From: Afifellaceae bacterium
Lineage (GTDB): Bacteria > Pseudomonadota > Alphaproteobacteria > Rhizobiales > Afifellaceae
Direction: 5' to 3'
DNA length: 64,000 bases
Assembly (NCBI GenBank): GCA_028281235.1
Contig: JANQKG010000014.1
Location: forward strand, 124,001 to 188,000
The translations under genes and the position numbers were made by a program. The notes under the pieces are model-generated. The model saw only the letters and a list, made by a program, of their open reading frames with translations. It was not told the origin of the DNA and did not search any database. Of the stretch, positions 1 to 8,475 are shown piece after piece. Numbering within the stretch: position 1 is the stretch's first letter; every line of letters begins with the position of its first letter.

Positions 1-896
1 TGAAATTCGTCGCGCTCAGCCAAGCGGACATGGGCTATCCCTCGCCCGGCGTGTTCTCCTTCGCCATTGAGAATGACATGGACCTTCTGTCGGTGTTCAA
101 CATGGGCGCCGTCGACGTGTTCGACTTCGCGTTCCGCCCGGGCGAAGGCTTCACCGACCTCAAGAACCTGGAAGGCAAGACCATCCTGCTCGGCTCCGCT
201 GCCTGGCAGGCAATCACCGACCCGATGCTGGCCGCCGCCGGCGTCGATATCTCCAAGGTCACCTATCTGGAGGGCGGCTGGCCGCAATGGGGCACGCTTC
301 TGACCCAGGGACAAGGCGACGCCGCTTTGGCCTGGGAGGGTCTGCGCGCCGACTGGCAGGGCAAAGGCCTGGAGCTTGAATATTGGCGCGGCGCGGACTT
401 CTCCAACTTCCCGGCGAACTCATTCGTCGTCCGCCGCGCTGACGTGGAAGACGACGCGTCTCGAGCTGTGCTGGAGAAATATCTGCGCGGCTGGGCGATG
501 GGCCTGGAGTTCGGTCACATCAATCCGCGCGGTGCGGCCGATGCCGTCTTCAAGGAGTTCCCCGAGCTGAAGCGGACCGTCGGCACCGATCTCGGCGTGG
601 AGCAATTGGTGCAGCTCGCGCGGGTCTTCCGCGGCAACATGGAAGAGCGTGAAGGCTGGGGCTGGCATGACTTCGCCAAGTGGGAGCTCTTCTTCAAGAC
701 GCTCGCCGATATCGGACAGACGAAGTCGCTGGTGGATGCGTCGACCTATCTCACCAATGATCTGATCGGCCCGGCCAACGACTTCGACAAGGCCAAGGTG
801 GCGGCCGACGCAGAAGCCTATGAGCTCAGCGAAGATGTCGCCGCCGTGGATATGGCCGCGATCGAGGGCCGCTTCCTCGACAACGTCATTCGCTGA
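1..896 (+). CDS. ABC transporter substrate-binding protein, NMT1/SsuA type (5' end outside window)
   Basis: The reading frame is open from base 3 (Lys-Phe-Val-Ala...) to the stop, so the true start and the signal peptide lie to the left of the window. About 297 residues are visible. The pattern, with a hydrophobic core followed by TILLGSAAWQAITDPM, then GWPQWGTLLTQGQGDAALAW, resembles periplasmic binding proteins of nitrate/sulfonate/taurine or thiamine-precursor importers, where a bound small molecule is delivered to a permease. The ligand cannot be told. The gene is followed by a GC-rich hairpin and then a MocA-type dehydrogenase on the same strand, which may belong to the same catabolic unit. 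Family assignment is fairly safe; substrate is unknown. Confidence 0.7.
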   Translation, partial: KFVALSQADMGYPSPGVFSFAIENDMDLLSVFNMGAVDVFDFAFRPGEGFTDLKNLEGKTILLGSAAWQAITDPMLAAAGVDISKVTYLEGGWPQWGTLLTQGQGDAALAWEGLRADWQGKGLELEYWRGADFSNFPANSFVVRRADVEDDASRAVLEKYLRGWAMGLEFGHINPRGAADAVFKEFPELKRTVGTDLGVEQLVQLARVFRGNMEEREGWGWHDFAKWELFFKTLADIGQTKSLVDASTYLTNDLIGPANDFDKAKVAADAEAYELSEDVAAVDMAAIEGRFLDNVIR

Positions 897-905
897 CCTG
901 ACAAT

Positions 906-935
906 GCGGCGGCGGGCACGTTTGCTCGCCGCCGC
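906..935 (+). terminator. GC-rich hairpin after the binding-protein gene
   Basis: A perfect 9-bp stem GCGGCGGCG / CGCCGCCGC encloses a 12-base loop and starts 10 bases after the stop codon. There is no clear run of T after it, so it could be a weak terminator or an mRNA 3'-end stabiliser. Confidence 0.45.
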
Positions 936-1036
936 TTAGAGCGCCGGGCGAAACCGGCCAGGACAAGCCGCGGGCGCGTGCTCTCATGATCAACGGAGGG
1001 CCGAGCCACGCCCGCGGGAAGCTGGAGGAGGATGTA

Positions 1037-2125
1037 ATGGCCGATCCAGTCAGGATGCTCGTTGTCGGAATCGGCAATATGGGCGTCTCGCACGCCAAGG
1101 CCTATCACAAGATCGACGGCTTTGAGATCGCCGGCCTGATGAGCCGCTCCATCAAGTCGCGCGACGACCTGCCGGAGGAACTGGCGGGCTATCCGCGCTT
1201 TGAAGATTTCGACGAGGCCATGCGCGAGACGAAGCCCGACGGCTTGTCGATCAACACCTGGCCGAACACACATGCGGAGCTTGCGCTCAAAGCCTTCGAC
1301 GCCGGCTGCCATGTCTTCATGGAAAAGCCGATCGCCACGAACATCGAAGACGCGGAGAAGGTGGTGGCGGCAGCACGCGCCAAGAACCGCAAGCTGGTGC
1401 TCGGCTACATTCTGCGCGTCCATCCCTCATGGATGAAGTTCATTGAGGTCGGCAAGACGCTCGGCAAGCCGCTCGTCATGCGCCTCAACCTCAACCAGCA
1501 ATCAAGCGGCCCGGCCTGGGCGTGGCACAAGAACCTCATCGATTCGCTCATTCCGATCGTCGATTGCGGCGTCCATTATGTCGATGTGATGTGCCAGCTA
1601 ACCGGCGCCAAGCCGGTGCGGGTGCACGGCATCGGCGCCAAATTGTGGGCTGAAGCGGCCAAGCAGAATTACGGCCATTTGCACGTGACGTTCGATGACG
1701 GCTCGGTCGGCTGGTACGAGGCCGGCTGGGGGCCGATGATGTCGGAGGAGGCCTTCTTCGTGAAGGACGTGGTGGGGCCGAATGGCGCCGTGAGCATCGT
1801 CGCCAATCAGTCCTCGCGCGGCGAGGACATGGACCTTTCCGATTCCGCCGACATCGACAAGCACACCAAGACCGACGCCATTCGCCTGCACCATTCAGCC
1901 GTGGACCCGGAAAGCCGAGAGTTCCAGAAGGCCGACGAACTGATGAGCATGGCCGACGAGCCTGATCATCAGGAGCTCTGCGACCGTGAGCAGGAATACT
2001 TCCTGAAGGCGATCCGCGAGGACCTTGATCTGTCGGAATCCATGGACGCCGCGGTCAACAGCCTGCGCATCGTTCTGGCGGCCGAGGAGAGCATCCAAAA
2101 AGAACAGGCTGTGCAGTTGCGCTGA
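1037..2125 (+). CDS. Gfo/Idh/MocA family NAD(P)-dependent oxidoreductase
   Basis: A 362-residue protein with an N-terminal Rossmann fold (VGIGNMGVSHAKAY, the GxGxxG motif), followed by the family's EKP motif (FMEKPIATN), whose Lys normally takes part in catalysis, and a C-terminal Gfo/Idh substrate domain. Members oxidise or reduce sugars, inositols and related polyols with NAD(P). The ATG at 1037 is chosen because GGAGGAG lies 6 bases upstream; an in-frame ATG at 986 has no such site and would add an unlikely tail. It lies 140 bases after the importer gene and may act on what that importer brings in. A composite palindromic repeat starts two bases after its stop codon. Confidence 0.8.
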   Translation: MADPVRMLVVGIGNMGVSHAKAYHKIDGFEIAGLMSRSIKSRDDLPEELAGYPRFEDFDEAMRETKPDGLSINTWPNTHAELALKAFDAGCHVFMEKPIATNIEDAEKVVAAARAKNRKLVLGYILRVHPSWMKFIEVGKTLGKPLVMRLNLNQQSSGPAWAWHKNLIDSLIPIVDCGVHYVDVMCQLTGAKPVRVHGIGAKLWAEAAKQNYGHLHVTFDDGSVGWYEAGWGPMMSEEAFFVKDVVGPNGAVSIVANQSSRGEDMDLSDSADIDKHTKTDAIRLHHSAVDPESREFQKADELMSMADEPDHQELCDREQEYFLKAIREDLDLSESMDAAVNSLRIVLAAEESIQKEQAVQLR

Positions 2126-2127
2126 TT

Positions 2128-2229
2128 AGAGCATGATCCCGAAAAGTGGAGACCGGTTTTCGGATAAAGATCATGCTCCAGCAAAGAACGTAGAACCTCC
2201 ATTCTGATTCAATCAGAATGGAGGTTCTA
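2128..2229. repeat. Rhizobiales-type intergenic palindromic repeat, copy 1 (modules A+B)
   Basis: Module A (2128-2178) runs from AGAGCATGATCCCGAAAAG to GATCATGCTC and is an imperfect palindrome around an ACCGGTTTTCGG core. Module B (2191-2229) is a perfect inverted repeat with 19-base arms and one central base. The same modules recur at 8.4, 34.1 and 38.0 kb. This is the kind of mosaic intergenic element scattered through Rhizobiales genomes. It sits just after a gene and before a convergent one. Confidence 0.85.
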
Positions 2230-2240
2230 GGTCAGCCCAA

Positions 2241-2272
2241 CGAAAAGGGCCGGCGCACGCGCCGGCCCTTCG
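2241..2272. terminator. Bidirectional rho-independent terminator candidate
   Basis: CGAAAAGGGCCGGC and GCCGGCCCTTCG form a strong stem with a 6-base loop; A-rich and T-rich flanks on both sides let it serve the MocA gene on the plus strand and the exported-protein gene on the minus strand. Confidence 0.7.
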
Positions 2273-2298
2273 TTTGCCAGGATATGGCGTAGGTCGCC

Positions 2299-3243
2299 TT
2301 AGTCGACGGCCGGTGTCGCACCCATCCAGCGGCCGACATTCGGCATATCCGGCGCGGTGTTGTGCTCGCGGTCGTAAGGCGACACGGCGCCCAGCCGGAT
2401 TTTGAAGCCGCCGCGCACCGTATGATCGGTTATTTCGTCTCCCTCTTCGTCCAGGTGAATACCCTCGTAAGCGACAAAGAGCGAGGTGGCCGCGCCGCCG
2501 ACATTCATGAGACCATGCTCAACCTCTGCGCCCCAGGCCCAACCGTGAATATCTTCGGGGTCCGCGTCGTTCGCGTCCTGAGTCCCATCGAAATAGGCGA
2601 CATCGCCCTGCGCCATCGTCTGACCGCCGTTCAGGAAATACTGGCCTATGCCGCGCATGAACCAGGCGTCGCTGAAGACCTCGTGGTTCGTCGCCTCAGA
2701 GTCGATGTAGCCACCCTGTGCCGCCAGGCTCGCCATGCCGAGATGGGCCTTGGCCTCGCCGCCGAAGAACCAATGGGTTGCGTTGTGGTCCGAGGAGTCT
2801 TGTGTTTCAAGGATCGCCGTCCGGCCAACACCCCCGAAAGCGCCGAACAGGTAATAGTCGGTCGTATAGGCCAGATGACCGCCGAACGTGATGCTGCCTC
2901 CATAGGTATCGTCGACATCTTCGCCATCGATCTGGTCAGGGTGAAAGGCGGCTTCGCCGTCGATTTCAAGCTGAAGCAGCCCGACCGCGCCGAGCGGGAT
3001 GGCGGCGAGCGCTCCGCCGCCGATCAGCGGGAAGTCCTCATGCTCGTCATTTGCCCCGCCGCCCGAGTTTAAGTGGTTTCCACCGCGCCACAGATAGCCG
3101 CCCCACACATCCATTTCGATGATGGTCTGACGAGGGCCCAGCGGGTCCATCCGCTCTTCAAGCGTCGCATCGTCGCCAGCCCAAGCTGTGCCACCTGTCG
3201 CGATCAGGACCAGTCCCGCTGAAATCCCAATGAACTTTCTCAT
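2299..3243 (-). CDS. Exported protein, possible outer-membrane beta-barrel, function unknown
   Basis: A 314-residue protein with a clear Sec signal peptide (MRKFIGISAGLVLIATG, then a TAWA-G cleavage region). The mature part is rich in acidic residues, Gly, and alternating aromatic/hydrophobic stretches such as GGYLWRGG, FGGHLAYTTDYYLFGAFGG and AWGAEVEHGL, ending in amphipathic strands. This pattern suits an outer-membrane barrel or periplasmic beta protein. No enzyme motif was recognised. The start at 3243 is preferred over the frame's first start (3270) because it places the signal peptide at the N-terminus. It is transcribed alone and ends against a bidirectional terminator. Confidence 0.55.
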   Translation of the reverse strand: MRKFIGISAGLVLIATGGTAWAGDDATLEERMDPLGPRQTIIEMDVWGGYLWRGGNHLNSGGGANDEHEDFPLIGGGALAAIPLGAVGLLQLEIDGEAAFHPDQIDGEDVDDTYGGSITFGGHLAYTTDYYLFGAFGGVGRTAILETQDSSDHNATHWFFGGEAKAHLGMASLAAQGGYIDSEATNHEVFSDAWFMRGIGQYFLNGGQTMAQGDVAYFDGTQDANDADPEDIHGWAWGAEVEHGLMNVGGAATSLFVAYEGIHLDEEGDEITDHTVRGGFKIRLGAVSPYDREHNTAPDMPNVGRWMGATPAVD

Positions 3244-3576
3244 GTGCCCGCGCTCCCCGCTTACACCCATTAAACTGCCCGATTATCAGCAAGGGCACCA
3301 AGGCCCTGAGGCAGCTTAAAACCGGATTCCGCCGCAATTCACGGCCATTAGGCACCGAAAAGCAACTCTCTTTCTCCTGAATAGCCGCCATCTGTCTCCG
3401 GATGTCGCCCAACGGCAACAGAATCGAGAGGCAATAACGTGTTGACGGGGCAGCTACAAAGCGGAATTCACGTATGCCGAGAACACGTATCAACAATCTA
3501 TTCTGTGGATTGCGAATTCCGGTTCCTGTCCTATCTAGGCCGTGACGCAACATACGATTCGCTGGAGGATTGAGAC
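3244..3576. other. Divergent intergenic region, 333 bases
   Basis: Separates the exported-protein gene (minus) from the CDGSH gene (plus). A TTGACG (about 3443) and a TATCTA (about 3532) are possible promoter elements but are not properly spaced with each other. No convincing small gene was found. Confidence 0.4.
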
Positions 3577-3795
3577 ATGGCCGAGACGTCGATCATGATA
3601 GCCGACAACGGCCCCTATATCGTGAAGGGGTCCGTTGAGATGCGAGACGCCGACGGCAACGCCTACACTGTCCACGAGACCTTCGCCCTCTGCCGCTGCG
3701 GAGGCTCGACGAACAAACCTTATTGCGACGGAACACATTCAAAGATCGGCTTTGAAGGTGCTGAGCGCGCCGTGGCGGAGTCCAAGCCTGCCTGA
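3577..3795 (+). CDS. CDGSH iron-sulfur domain protein
   Basis: A 72-residue protein containing one CDGSH-type motif: CRCGGSTNKPYCDGTH supplies three Cys and one His, the ligands that hold a [2Fe-2S] cluster in this family. Bacterial single-domain members are small soluble redox or cluster-transfer proteins with few defined roles. A GGAGGA ribosome site lies just ahead of the ATG. The phosphotransferase frame downstream probably begins inside the 3' end of this gene, so the two may be translated together. Confidence 0.85.
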   Translation: MAETSIMIADNGPYIVKGSVEMRDADGNAYTVHETFALCRCGGSTNKPYCDGTHSKIGFEGAERAVAESKPA

Positions 3796-4816
3796 CCACG
3801 GCCGCCTGGGCCGACCGGATCCTGCGATCTGCGCCTTCGTCGCCGGCTCGAACCTTGTGTCCGATCCGGATGACGCACGCTACACTCCGCTGACGGGCGG
3901 CGTCTCCTCCGACATCTGGCTGGTGGAAGGCGGGAGCACGCCCTTCTGTGTGAAGCGCGCGCTGCCGCAGCTGCGTGTTGCCGCCGAATGGCACGCCCCG
4001 GTGGAGCGCAATCTCTATGAAGCCGCCTGGCTGACCGACGCAGCGCGGCTGGCGCCCGGCGTCGCGCCGCTTGTTCTCGCCGCCGATTCCGACACCGGCA
4101 TGTTTGCCATGGACTATCTCGATCCCGGTGATCATCGCTGCTGGAAGGCCGACCTCCTGAAGGGCCGTGTCGACCGAGCCATTGCCGCTGCCGTCGGCGA
4201 GCGGCTCGGCACACTTCACGCCGCGTTCGCCAAGGAGGCCGATGCGCCGGTGCGCTTTGCGACGGACGAGAGTTTTTATGCCTTGCGGCTTGAGCCCTAT
4301 CTCGTGGCCACGGCGCGTGCGCATCGTGAGCTTCGCGAGCCGCTGGAGCGGCTCTCTGAGCGCACCGCAAAGACCAAACGCACCGTCGTGCATGGCGACA
4401 TCAGTCCCAAGAACATCCTCGTCGGACCGAGCGGACCGATGTTTGTCGACGCCGAATGCGCCTGGTTCGGCGACCCGGCCTTCGATCTCGCCTTCTGCCT
4501 CAACCATCTGCTCTTAAAATGCGTGGCGGCCCCGGCCGCTGCAGCAGAATTGCTCGATGCTTTCGGTCGGCTCACGGCCGCCTACCTTGCCGCTATTGAT
4601 TGGGAACCTGCCGACGATTTGGAAATGCGCGCCGCGACGCTTCTGCCGGGGCTCTTCCTGGCGCGTGTCGACGGCAAGTCGCCGGTGGAATACATCACCG
4701 CCGAAGAGAGCAAGGACAAGGTGCGCCGGGTCGCCGGTCATCTGCTCAAAGAGCCGCCGGTGAAGCTCAAGCAGGTCGCAAAGGCCTGGGCGGCGGAAAT
4801 TGGAGCCAAGCCATGA
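3758..4816 (+). CDS. Phosphotransferase family protein (APH/choline-kinase fold)
   Basis: About 352 residues with the protein-kinase-like phosphotransferase fold. HGDISPKN is the catalytic loop (Asp base, Asn metal ligand) and DAECAWFGDPAFDLAF carries the metal-binding Asp. A LTGGVSSDIW glycine loop lies near the N-terminus. Such enzymes phosphorylate small hydroxylated molecules such as aminoglycosides, sugars or choline. The start is uncertain: GTG 3758 (38-base overlap with the CDGSH gene) retains a stretch (ICAFVAGSNL) that looks native, while GTG 3857 is the next option. The stop overlaps the enolase-like ATG as ATGA, so the two are translationally coupled. A linked pathway in which this kinase makes a phosphorylated intermediate for the enolase paralogue is an inference. 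Confidence 0.7.
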   Translation: MLSAPWRSPSLPDHGRLGRPDPAICAFVAGSNLVSDPDDARYTPLTGGVSSDIWLVEGGSTPFCVKRALPQLRVAAEWHAPVERNLYEAAWLTDAARLAPGVAPLVLAADSDTGMFAMDYLDPGDHRCWKADLLKGRVDRAIAAAVGERLGTLHAAFAKEADAPVRFATDESFYALRLEPYLVATARAHRELREPLERLSERTAKTKRTVVHGDISPKNILVGPSGPMFVDAECAWFGDPAFDLAFCLNHLLLKCVAAPAAAAELLDAFGRLTAAYLAAIDWEPADDLEMRAATLLPGLFLARVDGKSPVEYITAEESKDKVRRVAGHLLKEPPVKLKQVAKAWAAEIGAKP

Positions 4817-6120
4817 GCGCGCCCGATCCACGCATCCTCTCCGTCACGGGCCGGCGCGTATGGGACTCACGCGGCCGCCCGACGGTGGAGGCTGAGGTGC
4901 ACCTCGCCGATGGCGCGATCGGGCGCGCCATCGCACCGGCCGGCGCCTCACGCGGCAGCCACGAAGCCATCGACCTCCGCGACGGCGGCGACGCCTTTGG
5001 CGGACTTGGCGTGAGCCGCGCGCTTGCCGGCATCGCCGACGATGTTGCACCGGCGCTCGCGGGCCGGAGCGCCGATGACCAAGCAGCCGTCGACCAAGCG
5101 CTCATTACGCTGGACGGGACGACCAACAAGCAGCGGCTTGGCGGCAACGCAACGACTGCAATTTCCATGGCCGTGGCGCACGCCGCCGCGGCATCGGCCG
5201 GCATGCCGCTCTGGCGATATTTTTTACGCGACGGCGAGGCACGCCTGCCCATGCCTTTGGTGCAGATCTTCGGCGGCGGCGCGCATGCGGGACGGCGCAT
5301 CGATCTGCAGGACGTCATGCTCGTGCCAATTGGCGCCACAAGCTTTGACGAGGCGACCATCATGGCGGCAGAGGTCTATCGCGCCGCCGGGCTCATCATG
5401 GAAGAGCACGGGCTCCTGCGCGGCGTTGCTGACGAAGGCGGCTGGTGGCCGGAATTCTCGTCGAATGAGGAAGCGCTGGAGGAGGCCGTGGCGGCGATTG
5501 AGCGCGCCGGATATCGTCCCGGCGAAGACGTGGCGCTGGCGCTCGACATTGCGGCGTCGCAATTCCGAACTGGGGAGCACTACCGGCTCACGACCGACTC
5601 AACGAATCTCGACACCGCCGGCATGGTGGAACGCCTGGTGGAATGGTGTCGACGCTTCCCTATCATCTCGGTGGAGGACCCGCTCGCCGAGGACGACGAG
5701 AGCGGCATGCGCGCCTTCACGGCGGCCGTCGGCGACGATGTGCAAGTTATCGGCGACGATTATCTCGTCACCTCCGCTGAGCGGGTGACGCGCGCGGCTG
5801 CCCAGGGGGATTGCAATGCCGTCCTCCTGAAGCCCAATCAGGCCGGCACACTGACGGAGACACGCGCTGCGCTGGACGCTGCGCGAGATGCCGGGTGGCG
5901 GACCATCGTCTCCGCCCGCTCCGGCGAAACGGAGGACACGACCATCGTCCATCTGGCGGTCGGTTGGCGCGCCGATCAGCTCAAGGTCGGCTCCTTTGCC
6001 CGCTCCGAGCGAATGGCCAAATGGAATGAGGCGATCCGCGTGGAGGAAGCGCTCGACGCGGCGGCGCGCTTTGCCGGCCAGGCCGCCATCGGCGGCGCGT
6101 CGGTGCCCATAAATACATAG
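4813..6120 (+). CDS. Enolase-family paralogue (divergent phosphopyruvate hydratase-like)
   Basis: A 435-residue enolase-superfamily protein beginning ILSVTGRRVWDSRGRPTVEA as true enolases do. The general base/acid and metal residues seem kept: E208 (DEGG), D245 (LDIAAS), E288 (VEDP), D315 (GDD), K340 (LLKPNQAG) and the late Lys in LKVGSFARSER. Two substrate-loop features differ from glycolytic enolase: the usual SGAS loop is PAGAS, and the SHRSGETED loop reads SARSGETED, so the conserved His is Ala at 368. It probably acts on an enolisable carboxylate other than, or besides, 2-phosphoglycerate. It is coupled to the upstream phosphotransferase by an ATGA overlap. The downstream gene is hemN, probably separately expressed. 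Confidence 0.75.
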   Translation: MSAPDPRILSVTGRRVWDSRGRPTVEAEVHLADGAIGRAIAPAGASRGSHEAIDLRDGGDAFGGLGVSRALAGIADDVAPALAGRSADDQAAVDQALITLDGTTNKQRLGGNATTAISMAVAHAAAASAGMPLWRYFLRDGEARLPMPLVQIFGGGAHAGRRIDLQDVMLVPIGATSFDEATIMAAEVYRAAGLIMEEHGLLRGVADEGGWWPEFSSNEEALEEAVAAIERAGYRPGEDVALALDIAASQFRTGEHYRLTTDSTNLDTAGMVERLVEWCRRFPIISVEDPLAEDDESGMRAFTAAVGDDVQVIGDDYLVTSAERVTRAAAQGDCNAVLLKPNQAGTLTETRAALDAARDAGWRTIVSARSGETEDTTIVHLAVGWRADQLKVGSFARSERMAKWNEAIRVEEALDAAARFAGQAAIGGASVPINT

Positions 6121-6241
6121 CAAGCTTGCTCCGGACGCTCCGGCCTGCCGAGATATCCGGGCGATGGACAATCCCCGCAGAATGGCGGATTGTTGCCGGC
6201 GGAGAGCCGCTGAGGCGGACCTGTTCAGGAGTGCGCACACC

Positions 6242-7591
6242 GTGGATTCCCGGCTGACCAAATATCTGACGCTGGCAGTGCCGCGCTACACAAGCTACCC
6301 GACGGTTCCGCATTTCAGCGACCGCGTCAGCGCCGACGACTACACGGATTGGCTCAGCGCCCTCGATGCGTCGGAACCGATCTCACTCTATTTGCATGTG
6401 CCGTTCTGCCGTGAGCTTTGCTGGTATTGCGGCTGCAACATGAAGCTCGCCTCGCGCTACGAGCCGGTCGCCCGTTACGTCGGAACGCTGGTCGATGAAG
6501 TCGCGCTCCTTGCCGGCCGCCTGCCGCAGCGCATGACCCTGTCGCATCTGCATTGGGGCGGCGGCACCCCTACCGCCATGGAGCCCGACGATCTGCAGCG
6601 CGCCATGGAGACGGTGCGCGCGCATTTCGACATCGCCGACAATGCGGAACTGGCGATCGAAAGCGATCCGCGAACGCTCACACAGGACATGATCGAGCGC
6701 ATCGGCGCATTAGGCTTCACCCGCGCAAGCTTCGGCGTTCAGGAATTCGACGCCACCGTGCAGGCGGCCATCAACCGCATCCAGCCGCCTGACATGGTGG
6801 AGGCTTCGGTTGAAGGGCTGCGGGCAGCGGGCGTCCAAGGCATCAATTTCGACCTGATCTATGGCCTGCCGCACCAGACGGTCGATACGCTGACCAACAC
6901 GATCGATCTATGCGCGGCGATGCGTCCGGATCGCCTGGCACTTTTCGGCTACGCGCATGTGCCGTGGATGGCCAAGAAGCAGCGCCTCATCGACGAAAGC
7001 GCGCTGCCTGGCGCAAACGAACGGATCGACCAAGCGCGCGCCGCCGCTGAGGCGCTTGAGCGGGTCGGCTATCAGGCGATCGGGCTGGATCATTTCGCGC
7101 TTCCCTCCGATACGCTTGCCGAGGCGGCGCGCTCCGGCACGCTGCATCGCAACTTCCAGGGCTACACGACCGACCGCGCCCAAACCCTGCTTGGCGTCGG
7201 TGCGACCTCCATCGGGCGGACGCCCTGCGGCTACGTGCAGAACATTGCCGAGCCCGGCGCTTGGGCCCGCGCGGTGGAATCCGGCACGCTGCCCATTGCC
7301 AAGGGGCATGCCTTTACCGGCGAAGATGCGCTGCGCGCGCATGTCATCGAGGAGCTGATGTGCTCCGGCACTGTCGATCTTGACGCCGCGACGCAACGCT
7401 TCGGTGCCGCGCCGGATTGGTGCGACGACGAACGCAAGGAGCTCGCCGCAATGGCCGCCGACGGTGTGGTCACGCTTGCCGGTGACGCGCTTTCCATGAC
7501 GGAGGCGGCACGTCCGCTGGTGCGTGCGGTGGCCGCCGTGTTCGACACTTATTTCGCCAGCCGCGCCGCGCGCCACTCCGTCGCCGTTTAG
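6242..7591 (+). CDS. hemN: Oxygen-independent coproporphyrinogen III oxidase (radical SAM)
   Basis: A 449-residue radical SAM enzyme that decarboxylates two propionate chains of coproporphyrinogen III to give protoporphyrinogen IX without oxygen. The cluster motif is HVPFCRELCWYCGC (CX3CX2CXC), preceded by PRYTSYPTVPHF, the N-terminal signature of true HemN, and followed by HWGGGTPT. GTG at 6242 is preferred because AGGAG lies 11 bases upstream and the protein then begins like other HemN; the longer frame from 6164 lacks a ribosome site. No FNR/FixK box (TTGAT-N4-ATCAA) was seen upstream. It converges on the TVP38 gene with overlapping stop codons. Confidence 0.9.
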   Translation: MDSRLTKYLTLAVPRYTSYPTVPHFSDRVSADDYTDWLSALDASEPISLYLHVPFCRELCWYCGCNMKLASRYEPVARYVGTLVDEVALLAGRLPQRMTLSHLHWGGGTPTAMEPDDLQRAMETVRAHFDIADNAELAIESDPRTLTQDMIERIGALGFTRASFGVQEFDATVQAAINRIQPPDMVEASVEGLRAAGVQGINFDLIYGLPHQTVDTLTNTIDLCAAMRPDRLALFGYAHVPWMAKKQRLIDESALPGANERIDQARAAAEALERVGYQAIGLDHFALPSDTLAEAARSGTLHRNFQGYTTDRAQTLLGVGATSIGRTPCGYVQNIAEPGAWARAVESGTLPIAKGHAFTGEDALRAHVIEELMCSGTVDLDAATQRFGAAPDWCDDERKELAAMAADGVVTLAGDALSMTEAARPLVRAVAAVFDTYFASRAARHSVAV

Positions 7592-8394
7592 TCGCCGCGG
7601 TCTGAACCGCCCGTCATATCCGGCGGCCGGAACAGATGCCGCGTGAGATACCAGACCAATACGCTGGCGCCCAGGACGATCAGCCACGCCCACCAGGGCA
7701 GAACATGGATCCAATCGCCCATGACCACCATGAGGATGGTCAGCGGCAAGATTCCGACCCCGGTCGTCCAGATGAACGTCCACCACGAAATGCGCGAGAT
7801 GCCCGCCGCGTAGTTGATCAGGTTGAACGCGATGATCGGGTAGAACCGCGCGATCAACACCATGCGGCCGCCCTGCACGGCTGCCCAATCGTCGAAGGCC
7901 TGCCAGTGCCGCCGGGCGACGAGACGCTCTACGAAGGGGCGGCCGAGCGTGCGCGCCAGGCCGAACGCAAGAAGCGCGCCGAGCATCGCCCCGACCCAGG
8001 TGATCACCACGCCCCAGAACGGCCCGTAGACCATGCCGTTGGCGATGGCGATGAACTCGGCGGGAAACGGCACAAAGGAATGCAGCACCATGATGCCGAT
8101 GGAGCCGAGCACGCCCCACATGCCCCAGGAGCGGATCACGCGTTCAATGTCCGCGCTGGAGAAGCTGAGCGACCAGTCGAACACCGAACCCAGAAATATC
8201 GCCGCGCCTGAGAGCGCGATCAGCACGACGACGCCCAAGCGGATCAACGATCGCTTGGGCCGCGTGCCGGCGGAGGGCGCGGCGCCTGTCAACCGCCCGC
8301 CGCTTGGACAATATGACGTTGATGTCGCAAGCGCCCCCGCTTCCGCCCCCGCGCCGGCTCTCTCGACACTGGAGCGTTGTCGCGTTTCACCCAA
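7588..8394 (-). CDS. TVP38/TMEM64 (DedA-like, VTT domain) membrane protein
   Basis: Integral membrane protein with about five to six hydrophobic segments. The family signature is clear: PFPAEFIAIANGMVYGPFWG before the core, and ARFYPIIAFNLINYAAG near the C-terminus (Arg, Pro, Asn-Tyr and Gly conserved). VTT-domain proteins are thought to act in lipid scrambling or membrane homeostasis. The start is unsure: the only upstream start is a TTG at 8394 inside repeat module C, and the first 40 or so residues are low-complexity, so translation may begin nearer the first membrane segment (IRLGVVVLIAL). Its stop overlaps the hemN stop. Confidence 0.75.
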   Translation of the reverse strand: MGETRQRSSVERAGAGAEAGALATSTSYCPSGGRLTGAAPSAGTRPKRSLIRLGVVVLIALSGAAIFLGSVFDWSLSFSSADIERVIRSWGMWGVLGSIGIMVLHSFVPFPAEFIAIANGMVYGPFWGVVITWVGAMLGALLAFGLARTLGRPFVERLVARRHWQAFDDWAAVQGGRMVLIARFYPIIAFNLINYAAGISRISWWTFIWTTGVGILPLTILMVVMGDWIHVLPWWAWLIVLGASVLVWYLTRHLFRPPDMTGGSDRGD

Positions 8395-8475
8395 ATCGCT
8401 CTAACGCTTCATCTCTTCTTTTTGGAGCATGATCTTATCCGAAAACCGGTATCCACTTTTCGGGATCATGCTCTA
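8373..8475. repeat. Rhizobiales-type intergenic palindromic repeat, copy 2 (modules C+A)
   Basis: Module C (about 8373-8408, GCGTTTCACCCAAATCGCTC) is followed by module A (8425-8473) in the orientation opposite to copies 1 and 4. Module B is absent. The outer CTAG of module A supplies the TAG stop codon of the CcdA gene on the minus strand, and module C runs into the 5' end of the TVP38 frame. Confidence 0.85.
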
